A stretch of DNA of 64,000 bases. Origin: Lentisphaeria bacterium UBA4640. Lineage in GTDB: Bacteria > Verrucomicrobiota > Lentisphaeria > Victivallales > UBA1829. Position 1 is the first letter of the stretch. Every line of letters starts with the position of its first letter. The notes under the pieces are model-generated. The model searched no databases, was not told the origin of the DNA, and saw only the letters and a program-made list of their open reading frames with translations. Location: the NCBI GenBank assembly GCA_002405835.1, contig DHMO01000002.1, positions 1 to 64,000 on the forward strand, read 5' to 3'. The position numbers and the translations under genes are program-made. Positions 42,322-50,756 of this stretch are shown here, piece by piece.

Positions 42322-42657
42322 ATGGAAGTTCGGGCGATGACAAAATACGTCCACATCTCCCCGCAGAAGGCGTCTGACTTTTCCCGCACGATTCAGGGAA
42401 AGAAAGTCGTCGATGCGCTCGCGATGGTGGAGTTGAGTCCGAGAAAGGCAGCAAGACTTTTCGGTAAGACACTGAGAAGCGCGCTGGCAAACGCCGAAAA
42501 CAACTACGAGCTCAAGAGAGAGTCCCTCACAGTCAAGGAAGCGGTAGCCAATCCGGGCCCGATGCTGAGAAGATTCCGTCCGAAAGCGCGTGGTATGGCC
42601 GGCAGAATCAGAAAACGTACGAGCCACTTCACGGTGGTTCTGACGGATGAGAAATAA
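42322..42657 (+). CDS. rplV: 50S ribosomal protein L22
   Basis: A 111-residue protein with the conserved I-S-P-Q-K-A, L-R-S-A-L-A-N-A-E-N-N and C-terminal R-F-R-P-K-A-R-G-M-A-G-R-I-R-K-R-T-S-H beta-hairpin that lines the exit tunnel. First ribosomal gene of the block; rpsJ, rplC, rplD, rplW, rplB and rpsS are not upstream. Confidence 0.97.
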   Translation: MEVRAMTKYVHISPQKASDFSRTIQGKKVVDALAMVELSPRKAARLFGKTLRSALANAENNYELKRESLTVKEAVANPGPMLRRFRPKARGMAGRIRKRTSHFTVVLTDEK

Positions 42658-42671
42658 GGAAGGGTCTGATA

Positions 42672-43373
42672 GTGGGTCAGAAGGTTAATCCGATTGGACT
42701 GAGATTGGCTCTGAACAAGAACTGGAGTTCTCATTGGTTCGCAAGAAAAGACAATAAGAACAACTTCGGTGATTGGCTTCACGAAGATCTCAAGATTCGT
42801 TCTTACATCAAAAAGAATTTCAACAACGCCGCTATTTCGAAGATTCTGGTGGAGCGTTACGGAACCCGCGTTCGCGTGACGATCTATGCGGCGCGCCCCG
42901 GCATCCTGATCGGCCGCAAGGGAGCGGAACTTGATGCGCTGAAAGCCAGCGTTTCCAAGCTGCTTGCCCAGGGTGAAGAGCTGATTCTCGATGTTGTCGA
43001 GATCAAGCAGCCGGAAACGAACGCTCAGCTTGTCGCTGAGAGTGTTGCTCAGCAGCTGGAACGCCGTATCGGCTTCCGCCGCGCGATGAAGAAAGCGATT
43101 CAGGTTGCAATGGAACTGGGTGCGGAAGGCATCAAGATTCATTGTGCGGGCCGTCTCGGCGGTGCCGAACTTGCGCGTACTGAGCAGTACAAAGAGGGAA
43201 GAACTCCTCTCCACACACTGAAGGCCCATATTGATTATGGGTTCACCGAAGCCAACACGACCGCTGGAAAGATCGGCGTGAAGGTCTGGATTTGTCATAA
43301 AGAGCCTACGGAGGAAATGCAAAATGCCGTTAATGCCAAAAAGAGTAAAGCACAGAAAGGTTCAGCGCGGTAA
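42672..43373 (+). CDS. rpsC: 30S ribosomal protein S3
   Basis: A 233-residue protein starting G-Q-K-V-N-P-I-G-L-R-L at a GTG codon, with the KH domain (I-G-R-K-G-A-E) and the C-terminal A-R-T-E-Q-Y-K-E-G-R-T-P-L-H-T-L. Its 3' end overlaps rplP by 50 bases, longer than usual, through a Lys/Ala-rich tail. Confidence 0.97.
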   Translation: MGQKVNPIGLRLALNKNWSSHWFARKDNKNNFGDWLHEDLKIRSYIKKNFNNAAISKILVERYGTRVRVTIYAARPGILIGRKGAELDALKASVSKLLAQGEELILDVVEIKQPETNAQLVAESVAQQLERRIGFRRAMKKAIQVAMELGAEGIKIHCAGRLGGAELARTEQYKEGRTPLHTLKAHIDYGFTEANTTAGKIGVKVWICHKEPTEEMQNAVNAKKSKAQKGSAR

Positions 43374-43743
43374 CAACAGGGGTCTTTCGCAGAGATGCAA
43401 CGAACTCGATTTCGGCGAATTCGGACTCCAGACACTTGAGCGCACCTATCTGACCGCAAACCAGATTGAAGCCGCCCGTGTGGCGATTACCCGCCATATG
43501 AAACGCCGCGGTAAAGTTTGGATCAGAGTGTTCCCCTACAAGCCGTACACCAAGAAACCCTTGGAAGTCCGTATGGGTAAGGGAAAAGGAAACGTGGAAT
43601 ATTGGGTTGCTCCGATCAAGCCGGGAAGAATGCTCTTCGAGGTTAGCGGATGCACGGAAAACGTGGCGAAAGAGGCAATGAGCCTTGCCGCCGCAAAGCT
43701 CCCGATCAAATGCAAATTCATCATGCGTACGCATGCTGTCTGA
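43324..43743 (+). CDS. rplP: 50S ribosomal protein L16
   Basis: A 139-residue protein with P-K-R-V-K-H-R-K, R-R-G-K-V-W-I-R-V-F-P and G-K-G-K-G-N-V-E-Y-W-V-A. The ATG at 43324 has GGAGG 8 bases upstream inside rpsC. Confidence 0.97.
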   Translation: MPLMPKRVKHRKVQRGNNRGLSQRCNELDFGEFGLQTLERTYLTANQIEAARVAITRHMKRRGKVWIRVFPYKPYTKKPLEVRMGKGKGNVEYWVAPIKPGRMLFEVSGCTENVAKEAMSLAAAKLPIKCKFIMRTHAV

Positions 43744-43759
43744 TTGGAGAAACGTTACA

Positions 43760-43960
43760 ATGAAGATGAAAGACATCAAGGGACTGACTCCTGAGGAGAT
43801 CGACGCCAAGGTCGCCGAGCTGCGCAAGGAACACTTCACCCTCCGTCAGCAGTCCAAGACCGGAACTCTTGAGAATCCGGCCCGGATCCGTCAGATCCGC
43901 AAGGACATCGCAAGATGTTTGACTGAAAAGAACATCAGGGACGCGGCTGTGCAGGCCTGA
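43760..43960 (+). CDS. rpmC: 50S ribosomal protein L29
   Basis: A 66-residue helical protein (M-K-M-K-D-I-K-G-L-T-P-E-E-I ... I-R-Q-I-R-K-D-I-A-R). The start at 43760 is chosen by size and context; the open frame extends upstream into rplP without similarity. Confidence 0.95.
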   Translation: MKMKDIKGLTPEEIDAKVAELRKEHFTLRQQSKTGTLENPARIRQIRKDIARCLTEKNIRDAAVQA

Positions 43961-43981
43961 TGATAACAAAGGAATTGTGCC

Positions 43982-44263
43982 ATGAATGAAACAAACAGCA
44001 GCGCACCGCAGGAACGCGGTAACCGCAAGCACAGAGTCGGCATGGTGGTCAGCGACGTCCAGAACAAGACCATCATCGTCGAAGTGATGCGGAGAGCGGC
44101 GCACAAGAAATACAAGAAGGTCGTGAAAGTCCGTACGCGCTATGCCGTGCACGACGAGACGAATCAGGCGAAAGTCGGCGACACGGTCAGAATCGGCGAA
44201 ACCAGACCCCTCAGCAAGCAGAAACGCTGGCGCCTTGAGGAAATTATCAGCCGCGCTGAATAA
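43982..44263 (+). CDS. rpsQ: 30S ribosomal protein S17
   Basis: A 93-residue OB-fold protein with G-M-V-V-S-D-V-Q-N-K-T-I-I-V-E-V and D-T-V-R-I-G-E-T-R-P-L-S-K-Q-K-R-W. A short Asn/Ser-rich N-terminal extension is present. Confidence 0.97.
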   Translation: MNETNSSAPQERGNRKHRVGMVVSDVQNKTIIVEVMRRAAHKKYKKVVKVRTRYAVHDETNQAKVGDTVRIGETRPLSKQKRWRLEEIISRAE

Positions 44264-44283
44264 GCGGGCGGGAGATTACTGCA

Positions 44284-44649
44284 ATGGTCCAAATGCAAAC
44301 CAATATGGAAGTTGCCGACAACTCCGGAGCGAAACGCGTGACCGTCATTACGGTTCTCGGCCAGAAGCGCCGTTGTGCAAAGATCGGTGACATTGTGACT
44401 GCGGCTGTCAAGGAAGCTATCCCCGGCGGCGCTGTCAAGAAGGGCGACGTCGTCAAGTGCGTCATCGTCAGAACCGCTGCGAAGATCCGCCGCGAAGACG
44501 GCTCCTACCTCAGATTCGACGCCAACGCGGCTGTTGTGATCGACGATCAGAACAACCCGAAGGGCACCCGTATCTTCGGTCCTGTCGCCCGCGAACTTCG
44601 CGAGAAGAACTTTATGAAAATCATTTCGCTTGCTCCGGAGGTGCTCTGA
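44284..44649 (+). CDS. rplN: 50S ribosomal protein L14
   Basis: A 121-residue protein starting M-V-Q-M-Q-T-N-M-E-V-A-D-N-S-G-A-K and containing G-T-R-I-F-G-P-V-A-R-E-L-R-E. Its stop overlaps the rplX start (TGATG). Confidence 0.97.
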   Translation: MVQMQTNMEVADNSGAKRVTVITVLGQKRRCAKIGDIVTAAVKEAIPGGAVKKGDVVKCVIVRTAAKIRREDGSYLRFDANAAVVIDDQNNPKGTRIFGPVARELREKNFMKIISLAPEVL

Positions 44650-44921
44650 TGTTTTCTGAGAAATGCGCGAAATCCTATCACGTCAAAAAAGGCGACGTGG
44701 TGGAAGTACTGAGCGGCGTGTGGAAAAAAGAGACCGGCAAGATCATCGCCGTCATCAAGAAGACGGACCGTGTCGTTCTTGAGATCCAGAGCGTCCCCGC
44801 TGAAAAACAGGCGGAGCGTCTCGGCAAGAAGACCGTCAAGAAATCCCAGGCGAACCCGAAGGGCGGACTTGTGGACAGAGCGGTGTCGGTTCATGTTTCT
44901 AACGTCAGGAAGAAAGACTGA
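44649..44921 (+). CDS. rplX: 50S ribosomal protein L24
   Basis: A 90-residue KOW-domain protein (H-V-K-K-G-D-V-V-E-V-L-S-G-V-W-K-K-E-T-G-K) with N-P-K-G-G-L-V-D-R. Starts on the ATG that overlaps the rplN stop, implying coupling. Confidence 0.95.
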   Translation: MFSEKCAKSYHVKKGDVVEVLSGVWKKETGKIIAVIKKTDRVVLEIQSVPAEKQAERLGKKTVKKSQANPKGGLVDRAVSVHVSNVRKKD

Positions 44922-44941
44922 TTACAGATCGGAGAACAATT

Positions 44942-45478
44942 ATGCCTGACATGAAGAAAAAATACAACGAAGAAGTGGTTCCGGCTCTCAAGCAGAAGCT
45001 CGGCATCACCAATATTATGCAGGTGCCGAAGCTCCAGAAGATCGTTCTGAGCACCGGTATCAGCTCCAAAATGGAAAAAGACGCGATGGCTGAGGCCAGA
45101 ACGCATCTTACCGCTCTTGCCGGACAGGCTCCTGTCACCTGCAAGGCGAAAAAGAACGTTGCCGGATTCAAACTCCGTGTTGGAATGCCGGTCGGCCTGA
45201 TGGTCACGCTCCGCGGCAAAAAGATGTACGACTTCCTCGACCGTTTCGTGCATAACGCTCTCCCCCGTGTGAGAGACTTCCGCGGCGTTCCGAACAAGGG
45301 ATTTGACGGTGTCGGAAACTACAACCTCGGCGTGCCCGATGTTTCCATCTTCACCGAAATTGACCTCGAAAAGATCAAATATCCCCTCGGACTTAACTTA
45401 ACAATGGTAACCAGCGCAAAGACCGATGCAGACGCCAAAGAGCTGCTCACTATGCTGGAAATCCCGTTTGCGCGCTGA
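44942..45478 (+). CDS. rplE: 50S ribosomal protein L5
   Basis: A 178-residue protein with N-I-M-Q-V-P-K-L-Q-K-I-V-L-S-T-G, G-M-P-V-G-L-M-V-T-L-R and F-D-G-V-G-N-Y-N-L-G-V-P. Contacts 5S rRNA. Confidence 0.97.
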   Translation: MPDMKKKYNEEVVPALKQKLGITNIMQVPKLQKIVLSTGISSKMEKDAMAEARTHLTALAGQAPVTCKAKKNVAGFKLRVGMPVGLMVTLRGKKMYDFLDRFVHNALPRVRDFRGVPNKGFDGVGNYNLGVPDVSIFTEIDLEKIKYPLGLNLTMVTSAKTDADAKELLTMLEIPFAR

Positions 45479-45491
45479 AGGAGAATAGAAA

Positions 45492-45677
45492 ATGGCTAAG
45501 AAAAGTCTTATTGCCAAGCAGAAACGCGGAAGTAAGTTCGCTGTGCGGAACTACAACCGCTGCCAGGCTTGCGGCAGACCTCGCGCATACATCCGCAAAT
45601 TCAAGCTTTGCCGTCTGTGCTTCCGCGAACTGGCCCTCACCGGTCAGATCCCGGGCATCGTCAAGGCAAGCTGGTGA
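45492..45677 (+). CDS. rpsN: 30S ribosomal protein S14, zinc-binding type
   Basis: A 61-residue short S14 with two CxxC pairs (Cys24, Cys27, Cys40, Cys43), the zinc-ribbon form rather than the longer zinc-free form. The tail G-Q-I-P-G-I-V-K-A-S-W is diagnostic. Confidence 0.96.
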   Translation: MAKKSLIAKQKRGSKFAVRNYNRCQACGRPRAYIRKFKLCRLCFRELALTGQIPGIVKASW

Positions 45678-45696
45678 TGAAAGGTGGGCTTAGAAA

Positions 45697-46089
45697 ATGA
45701 GTATGCAGGATCCCATATCTGATATGCTGACACGTCTGCGCAACGCAGGAATGTCTTCCCAGAAGGAAGTCGTCATGCCCGCATCCAAGATGAAAGCCGC
45801 GATCGCCAAGGTCCTCCTTGACGAAGGCTACATCGCCGGATTCCACGTCGATGGCGACGTCAAGAAAACCTTGACAATCGAACTCAAATATTACATGCGT
45901 CGTCCGGTTATCGAAGGCTTGGAAAGAGTAAGCAAGCCCTCCTGCCGTCTCTATTGCGGCAGCAAGGAGATTCCGCGCGTCAAGGACGGACTGGGCATTG
46001 CGATCCTTTCCTCCCCGAAGGGCGTCCTCAGCGGCAAAGATGCACAGAAACAGAATGTCGGCGGAGAAGTTCTCTGCTACGTCTGGTGA
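45697..46089 (+). CDS. rpsH: 30S ribosomal protein S8
   Basis: A 130-residue protein starting M-S-M-Q-D-P-I-S-D-M-L-T-R-L-R-N-A and ending with G-G-E-V-L-C-Y-V-W. The L-G-I-A-I-L-S-S-P-K-G-V block is standard. Confidence 0.97.
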   Translation: MSMQDPISDMLTRLRNAGMSSQKEVVMPASKMKAAIAKVLLDEGYIAGFHVDGDVKKTLTIELKYYMRRPVIEGLERVSKPSCRLYCGSKEIPRVKDGLGIAILSSPKGVLSGKDAQKQNVGGEVLCYVW

Positions 46090-46107
46090 TGAAACGAGGT
46101 ATTGAAG

Positions 46108-46638
46108 ATGTCTAGAATCGGAAATAAACCGGTTGAATTCACTCCGGATGTGAAAATCGCTGTCGTCGACGGTGTCGTCAATGTCGAGGGCAAGCTCGGC
46201 AAGCTCTCCTTCGCGATTCCCCAGGATATCGCGGTGGAAGTTGAAGAGAAACTTGTCCATGTGAAGTGCCTCAAGGAGAGCGCCAACGCCCTCCATGGTC
46301 TCACCAGAAGCCTCATTCACAACATGGTTGTCGGCGTTTCCAAAGGTTACAGCAAGGAACTCCAGATCGTCGGCGTCGGTTACAAAGCCGCGCTCGCCGG
46401 AAACAAGCTGACCCTCAACCTCGGTTACTCCCACGCGATCGAGTACATCGTTCCGGAAGGCGTCAAGCTGACCGTGACCGACGGTGTCAAGATCGTTGTT
46501 GCAGGACCTGACAAGCAGCTCGTCGGCGAAGTCGCCGCACGCATCAGACGTTACAAGAAGCCGGAACCCTACAAGGGCAAAGGCGTCCGTTACTCTGACG
46601 AGCATGTTGTGATCAAGCCCGGTAAGACCAACGCGTAA
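46108..46638 (+). CDS. rplF: 50S ribosomal protein L6
   Basis: A 176-residue protein starting M-S-R-I-G-N-K-P-V and containing V-G-V-G-Y-K-A, R-R-Y-K-K-P-E-P-Y-K-G-K-G-V-R-Y. The ATG at 46108 follows GAGG; an upstream TTG is unnecessary. Confidence 0.97.
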   Translation: MSRIGNKPVEFTPDVKIAVVDGVVNVEGKLGKLSFAIPQDIAVEVEEKLVHVKCLKESANALHGLTRSLIHNMVVGVSKGYSKELQIVGVGYKAALAGNKLTLNLGYSHAIEYIVPEGVKLTVTDGVKIVVAGPDKQLVGEVAARIRRYKKPEPYKGKGVRYSDEHVVIKPGKTNA

Positions 46639-46657
46639 TTGAAAGGGTTTGGATCGA

Positions 46658-47014
46658 ATGAAAACAGCAAAAGAAAAAAGAATCAAACGTCACATCCGCG
46701 TTCGCGGTAAAGTCTCCGGCACCGCCGCAAGACCCCGTCTCTGCGTCAGCATGACGGCGAACAATATGTACGTTCAGTTTATCGATGACGAAGCGGGCAA
46801 GACTCTTGCTTCCGCTTCCACGCTCGGTGCGGACTTCAAGGCTCTCAATCTGAAGCGCAACGTTGAAGCCGCCGCGGCTCTCGGCAAGCTCGCCGGTGAA
46901 AAAGCCGTCGCAGCAGGCATCAGCGCAGTGGTTTTCGATAGAAGCGGTCACAAATATCACGGCAAAGTCAAAGCGCTGGCGGATGCCGCCCGCGAAGCCG
47001 GATTAAAGTTCTAA
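46658..47014 (+). CDS. rplR: 50S ribosomal protein L18
   Basis: A 118-residue protein with R-H-I-R-V-R-G-K-V-S-G-T, R-P-R-L-C-V and F-D-R-S-G-H-K-Y-H-G-K-V-K-A-L-A-D-A-A-R-E-A-G-L. The ATG at 46658 follows AAAGGG. Confidence 0.96.
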   Translation: MKTAKEKRIKRHIRVRGKVSGTAARPRLCVSMTANNMYVQFIDDEAGKTLASASTLGADFKALNLKRNVEAAAALGKLAGEKAVAAGISAVVFDRSGHKYHGKVKALADAAREAGLKF

Positions 47015-47025
47015 TGGAGTTGAAC

Positions 47026-47580
47026 ATGACAATCGAAAAACAGAATATCGAACAGGAAGCCAATGTCGAGGAAATCGACCTCTCTTCCGTTCAGCCGGCA
47101 GCCGCTCCCGCCGGCGAGATGGAAGAGCTCGTCCTCAGCATCAACCGCTGCTCCAAGGTTGTGAAAGGCGGCCGCAACTTCTCCTTCGGCGCTCTCGTCG
47201 TCGTCGGTGACAGAAACGGCAAAGTCGGCTACGGCTACGGCAAAGCCAACGAAGTTTCCGATGCGATCCGCAAGGCGCAGGAAGCTGCCAAGAAGCACCT
47301 CGTGACCATCCCGCGTTTCGGAACCACCATTCCGCACTCGGTCCTCGTCAAATACAGCGGCTCCAAGATCCTGCTCCGCCCCGCTTCCGCCGGTACCGGT
47401 ATCATCGCCGGCGGCGCCATGCGCGCGGTCCTCGATCTCGCGGGTATCGTTGACGTTCTCGGTAAATCCCTCGGCTCCGGCAACCCCGCAAACGTCGTCA
47501 AGGCGACCTTCAAGGCCATCGAACAGATGCGCTCCAAACAGGACGTCCTGCTCAAACGCGGCATTGCCAAAGCTGAATAA
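47026..47580 (+). CDS. rpsE: 30S ribosomal protein S5
   Basis: A 184-residue protein with G-G-R-N-F-S-F-G-A-L-V-V-V-G-D, G-K-V-G-Y-G-Y-G-K-A and A-G-T-G-I-I-A-G-G-A-M-R. An acidic N-terminal extension of about 28 residues precedes the core. The ATG at 47026 has GGAG upstream; an in-frame ATG overlapping the rplR stop is less likely. Only 14 bases separate it from rplO, so rpmD (L30) is absent. Confidence 0.96.
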   Translation: MTIEKQNIEQEANVEEIDLSSVQPAAAPAGEMEELVLSINRCSKVVKGGRNFSFGALVVVGDRNGKVGYGYGKANEVSDAIRKAQEAAKKHLVTIPRFGTTIPHSVLVKYSGSKILLRPASAGTGIIAGGAMRAVLDLAGIVDVLGKSLGSGNPANVVKATFKAIEQMRSKQDVLLKRGIAKAE

Positions 47581-47594
47581 GAAGGAGTGTTGAC

Positions 47595-48038
47595 ATGAAA
47601 TTGCACGAACTTACTCCGACCCCCGGTTCCAAAAAGCGCCGGCAGAGAGTCGGCAGAGGCGACGGTTCCAACTGGGGCGGAACCGCCGGACGCGGTCACA
47701 AGGGACAGAAGTCCCGTACCGGCGCCGCCATCCGCCACCACTTTGAAGGCGGTCAGACCCCGACCTTCCGCAGAATCCCGAAACGCGGCTTCAACAGCGG
47801 CATCAAGGAAGTCTGCGAGGTCGTCAACGTCGCGACCCTCCAGGAGCTCTTCGAGGCCGGCGCGGTCGTTGATGAAAACGCCCTCCGCATGGCGGGTATC
47901 GTCGGCAAGGCCGATGCTCCCCTGAAGATCCTCGGAAACGGCGAGATCTCCAAGGCGCTCACCGTCAAGGCAAACAAGTTCTCCGCATCCGCCAAAGCGA
48001 AAATCGAGGCGGCAGGCGGAACCTGTGAAGTCATCTGA
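47595..48038 (+). CDS. rplO: 50S ribosomal protein L15
   Basis: A 147-residue protein with M-K-L-H-E-L-T-P-T-P-G-S, R-V-G-R-G-D-G-S-N-W-G-G-T-A-G-R-G-H-K-G-Q and the F-E-G-G-Q-T-P-T-F-R-R-I-P-K-R-G-F block. Confidence 0.97.
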   Translation: MKLHELTPTPGSKKRRQRVGRGDGSNWGGTAGRGHKGQKSRTGAAIRHHFEGGQTPTFRRIPKRGFNSGIKEVCEVVNVATLQELFEAGAVVDENALRMAGIVGKADAPLKILGNGEISKALTVKANKFSASAKAKIEAAGGTCEVI

Positions 48039-48107
48039 GCTCCGCTCGGATAACTTTTCCCGCTTCGTTCTTATTCACGAGGCAATCCGGTTTCCCGGAA
48101 TCAGCGT

Positions 48108-48132
48108 CCGGTTCTCCCCCGCGGAGAACCGG
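48108..48132 (+). promoter_or_regulatory. Hairpin in the rplO-secY interval
   Basis: A perfect 9-bp stem CCGGTTCTC/GAGAACCGG with 7-base loop. A third copy of the arm (AACCGG) follows at about 48144-48149 and could compete in an alternative fold. It may tune secY expression relative to the ribosomal genes. Confidence 0.45.
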
Positions 48133-48178
48133 CGCAGTTCAAGAACCGGTTTGACCGTTTTAAAAGGGGACAGCTAAG

Positions 48179-49549
48179 ATGCTTTCCGCGTTCTTAAACG
48201 CTTTCAAAATCAAAGAGCTGAGAAACAAGATTTTGTTCACAGCCGGCGTGATTGTGCTCTGCCGTATCGCGGCAAACATTCCGTGCCCGGGTGTCGATAC
48301 GAAAAATCTGAAAACATACTTTGACAGCTTCGGTGCGGATTCCGCCGCCGGGCAGTTCATGGGTATGTTCGATCTTTTCAGCGGCGGCGCTTTGCAGCAG
48401 TTCGCAATCGGAGCGCTCGGTATCATGCCGTACATCTCCGCATCCATCATCATGCAGCTGCTCGTGCCGGTCGTTCCGTCTCTTGAAAAGCTTTCCCGTG
48501 AAGGGGAAGTCGGGCGGGGAAGAATTAATCAGTATACGCGTTATCTGACCATTTTGATCTGTATCGTTCAGGGTGCAATGGCGGCTGTCGCCATGACCAC
48601 TCCGAGCAACCTCGGTCTGCCCGCTCCTGATCCGGCGTTCCCGCTGGTGACGAATCCGGGCTTCGGTTTCATCGCCATGTCCGTCTGCATCCTCACCGCC
48701 GGAACCATGATTCTCGTCTGGCTCGGCGAACGCATCACCGAACACGGCATCGGTAACGGTGTTTCCATCATCATCACCATCAACATCATTGAGCGCCTTC
48801 CGCAGGCTCTCGCCGGACTGTATGAAATGATGATCAGCGGAGCCACTGCCGGAGGCGGACGTTTCCGTCCCGTGCATCTCCTGATCCTCCTCATGCTCTT
48901 TGCGGTCGTCACGGCTCTTACCGTGATCCTCACGCAGGGACAGAGACGCATTCCGATTCAGATGGCGAAGAAGATCATCGGAAGCAAAATGACCGGCGGA
49001 AGCACATACATTCCGCTGAAAGTGAACTTCTCCGGCGTTATGCCGATCATTTTCGCCGGCGCGATCCTGATTTTCCCGGGCGTCCTGCTCCGGGCAATTC
49101 CGGTTCAGTCGATACAGAGAATGTCCGCATACTTTAATCATGACACCTACACATACATGGTATGTTATGGAATCCTGATTCTGCTGTTCTCCTATTTCTG
49201 GGTTGCCAATATGTTCAACCCGATTCAGGTGGCGGACAATCTGAAGAAGGAAGGCGCCTACATCCCGGGCATCCGCCCCGGAAAGCCGACTTCCGACTTC
49301 CTGGACTATTCCATGACACGCATCACCTTCGCCGGCGCCCTGTTCCTGCTCGGCCTTGCGATCCTCCCGATGCTGCTCTACAAATGGTTCCGCATTCCGT
49401 ACAACGTCGCGTCCTTCTTCGGCGGCACAAGCCTGCTGATTATCGTCGGCGTGACGATCGACACCTTGAGTCAGATGGAGTCGCACCTCGTAATGAAAAA
49501 TTACGATGGATTCCTCAAGCGCGGAAGGCTCAGAAGCCGCAAAGGCTGA
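48179..49549 (+). CDS. secY: Protein translocase subunit SecY
   Basis: A 456-residue polytopic membrane protein with ten predicted helices. Conserved pieces include I-P-C-P-G-V-D, the G-A-L-G-I-M-P-Y-I-S-A-S-I-I-M-Q-L segment, R-Y-L-T-I and G-E-R-I-T-E-H-G-I-G-N-G. It forms the Sec channel with SecE and SecG. AGGGGAC ribosome site. Last gene of the block; map, infA, rpmJ, rpsM, rpsK, rpsD, rpoA and rplQ do not follow. Confidence 0.98.
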   Translation: MLSAFLNAFKIKELRNKILFTAGVIVLCRIAANIPCPGVDTKNLKTYFDSFGADSAAGQFMGMFDLFSGGALQQFAIGALGIMPYISASIIMQLLVPVVPSLEKLSREGEVGRGRINQYTRYLTILICIVQGAMAAVAMTTPSNLGLPAPDPAFPLVTNPGFGFIAMSVCILTAGTMILVWLGERITEHGIGNGVSIIITINIIERLPQALAGLYEMMISGATAGGGRFRPVHLLILLMLFAVVTALTVILTQGQRRIPIQMAKKIIGSKMTGGSTYIPLKVNFSGVMPIIFAGAILIFPGVLLRAIPVQSIQRMSAYFNHDTYTYMVCYGILILLFSYFWVANMFNPIQVADNLKKEGAYIPGIRPGKPTSDFLDYSMTRITFAGALFLLGLAILPMLLYKWFRIPYNVASFFGGTSLLIIVGVTIDTLSQMESHLVMKNYDGFLKRGRLRSRKG

Positions 49550-49568
49550 TTAAACATTCCGCAGAAAG

Positions 49569-49594
49569 GCCGCTCGCAAGAGCGGCTTTTTTTT
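49569..49594 (+). terminator. Rho-independent terminator after secY
   Basis: GCCGCTC-gcaa-GAGCGGC followed by eight T, 20 bases after the secY stop. Confidence 0.95.
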
Positions 49595-49614
49595 GGTCTG
49601 TTTCCGGATATCCG

Positions 49615-50601
49615 TCATGACGGCTGGATTTGCCGCGGAGCGGCACAGCTTTTGCGACGGATGAGTATGGAGGAAACCAGCGCATCGGGCGGAGTTGTGT
49701 GCTTTTCAACCATAGTCGTGAGCATATCCAGAGCACTCCGGGCGAGGCCGGCAAAGTTGACGGCAAGCGCGGTCCGCGGCGGATCAAGATACGCAGATAC
49801 TCCGTCAAATTCCCAGTCAATGACGGATACATCATCCGGAACAGAAATGCGGAGCGCATGCAGTGCGGCGTTAAGCAGCAGTGTGTGCTGGGAATTTACA
49901 CAGATGAACGCAGTGCATCCGTCATTGACGGCATTTTTGACGGCGCTGAGCATGGCATCGGGAGAGTTTTTATCGGGGAAAATGCCTTGACTTTCCGGGT
50001 TTTCAACGCCATATCCCCGCATAAGCTCAAGGAAACTTTGCCAGCGGTGCGTGTATTTCCGCTCCTCCGCGGTACGTCCTTCCAAAGAGAGAAAACGGAT
50101 ATCACGGTGTCCGAGTTTCCAGAGGTGGTGAATTGCAAGGCGCAGGGATGCCGTGCTGTCGGTGTTGCAGGAACAGATGTTGTGCAGGTGGTCGGAACGC
50201 CCGTTGATCCAGACGATGGGAAGCGGATAATATTGGATCAGCGTCTGCGGCTCCGGGTTGGAAAGAATGAGGAGTCCGCGGATCGGGCGCGGTTCATTTT
50301 CCATATCGAATTTTTTCCAGATCGCTTCCAGGTGAAGCCCGCGTTTTTCGATTTCCTGAAAGAGTGCGGCGAAGAGCTCTGCGTAGTAGCCGTTTGCATT
50401 GCGGGCGTGGAAGCCGAGCAGGACGCCGATGCTCCATCTCCCTGAAGCGGGGCGCATGTCATAACCGAGTTCCCGTGCTGCGGCGAGCACCTTGCACCGC
50501 GTGTCATGTCCAATTCTTGCATCTGAATTCATTACACGCGAAACTGTTGATTGCGACACTCCCGCCGCCTTTGCCACATCGCGTCCGTTGACCTGTTTCA
50601 T
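49615..50601 (-). CDS. LacI-family transcriptional regulator
   Basis: A 328-residue regulator starting M-K-Q-V-N-G-R-D-V-A-K-A-A-G-V-S-Q-S-T-V-S-R-V-M-N, the classical LacI helix-turn-helix and hinge, followed by a periplasmic-binding-type sensor domain (about 58-320). Good AAAGGAG site. It is divergent from the promoter of the GH113-like remnant and GH5-like gene, which it probably controls. Confidence 0.92.
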   Translation of the reverse strand: MKQVNGRDVAKAAGVSQSTVSRVMNSDARIGHDTRCKVLAAARELGYDMRPASGRWSIGVLLGFHARNANGYYAELFAALFQEIEKRGLHLEAIWKKFDMENEPRPIRGLLILSNPEPQTLIQYYPLPIVWINGRSDHLHNICSCNTDSTASLRLAIHHLWKLGHRDIRFLSLEGRTAEERKYTHRWQSFLELMRGYGVENPESQGIFPDKNSPDAMLSAVKNAVNDGCTAFICVNSQHTLLLNAALHALRISVPDDVSVIDWEFDGVSAYLDPPRTALAVNFAGLARSALDMLTTMVEKHTTPPDALVSSILIRRKSCAAPRQIQPS

Positions 50602-50622
50602 TTTTTATTTCTCCTTTCCGGA

Positions 50623-50650
50623 ACTATACTCCCTTAAATCTTTTTTTCAA
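50623..50650 (-). promoter_or_regulatory. Promoter of the LacI gene
   Basis: Reverse strand TTGAAA (50645-50650), 16-base spacer, TATAGT (50623-50628). Confidence 0.65.
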
Positions 50651-50705
50651 GAAATATTTGCATATTCTGATTCATAATTATGCATGAAAAACGGCTGTTG
50701 CGGTA

Positions 50706-50733
50706 TTGTTTTTTTGAGGTTTTCGATTATAAT
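50706..50733 (+). promoter_or_regulatory. Promoter of the GH113 remnant and GH5-like gene
   Basis: TTGTTT (50706-50711), 16-base spacer, TATAAT (50728-50733), followed by AGGAGG and an ATG at 50757. Confidence 0.65.
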
Positions 50734-50756
50734 AAATGGAGAGACAAGGAGGCTTT

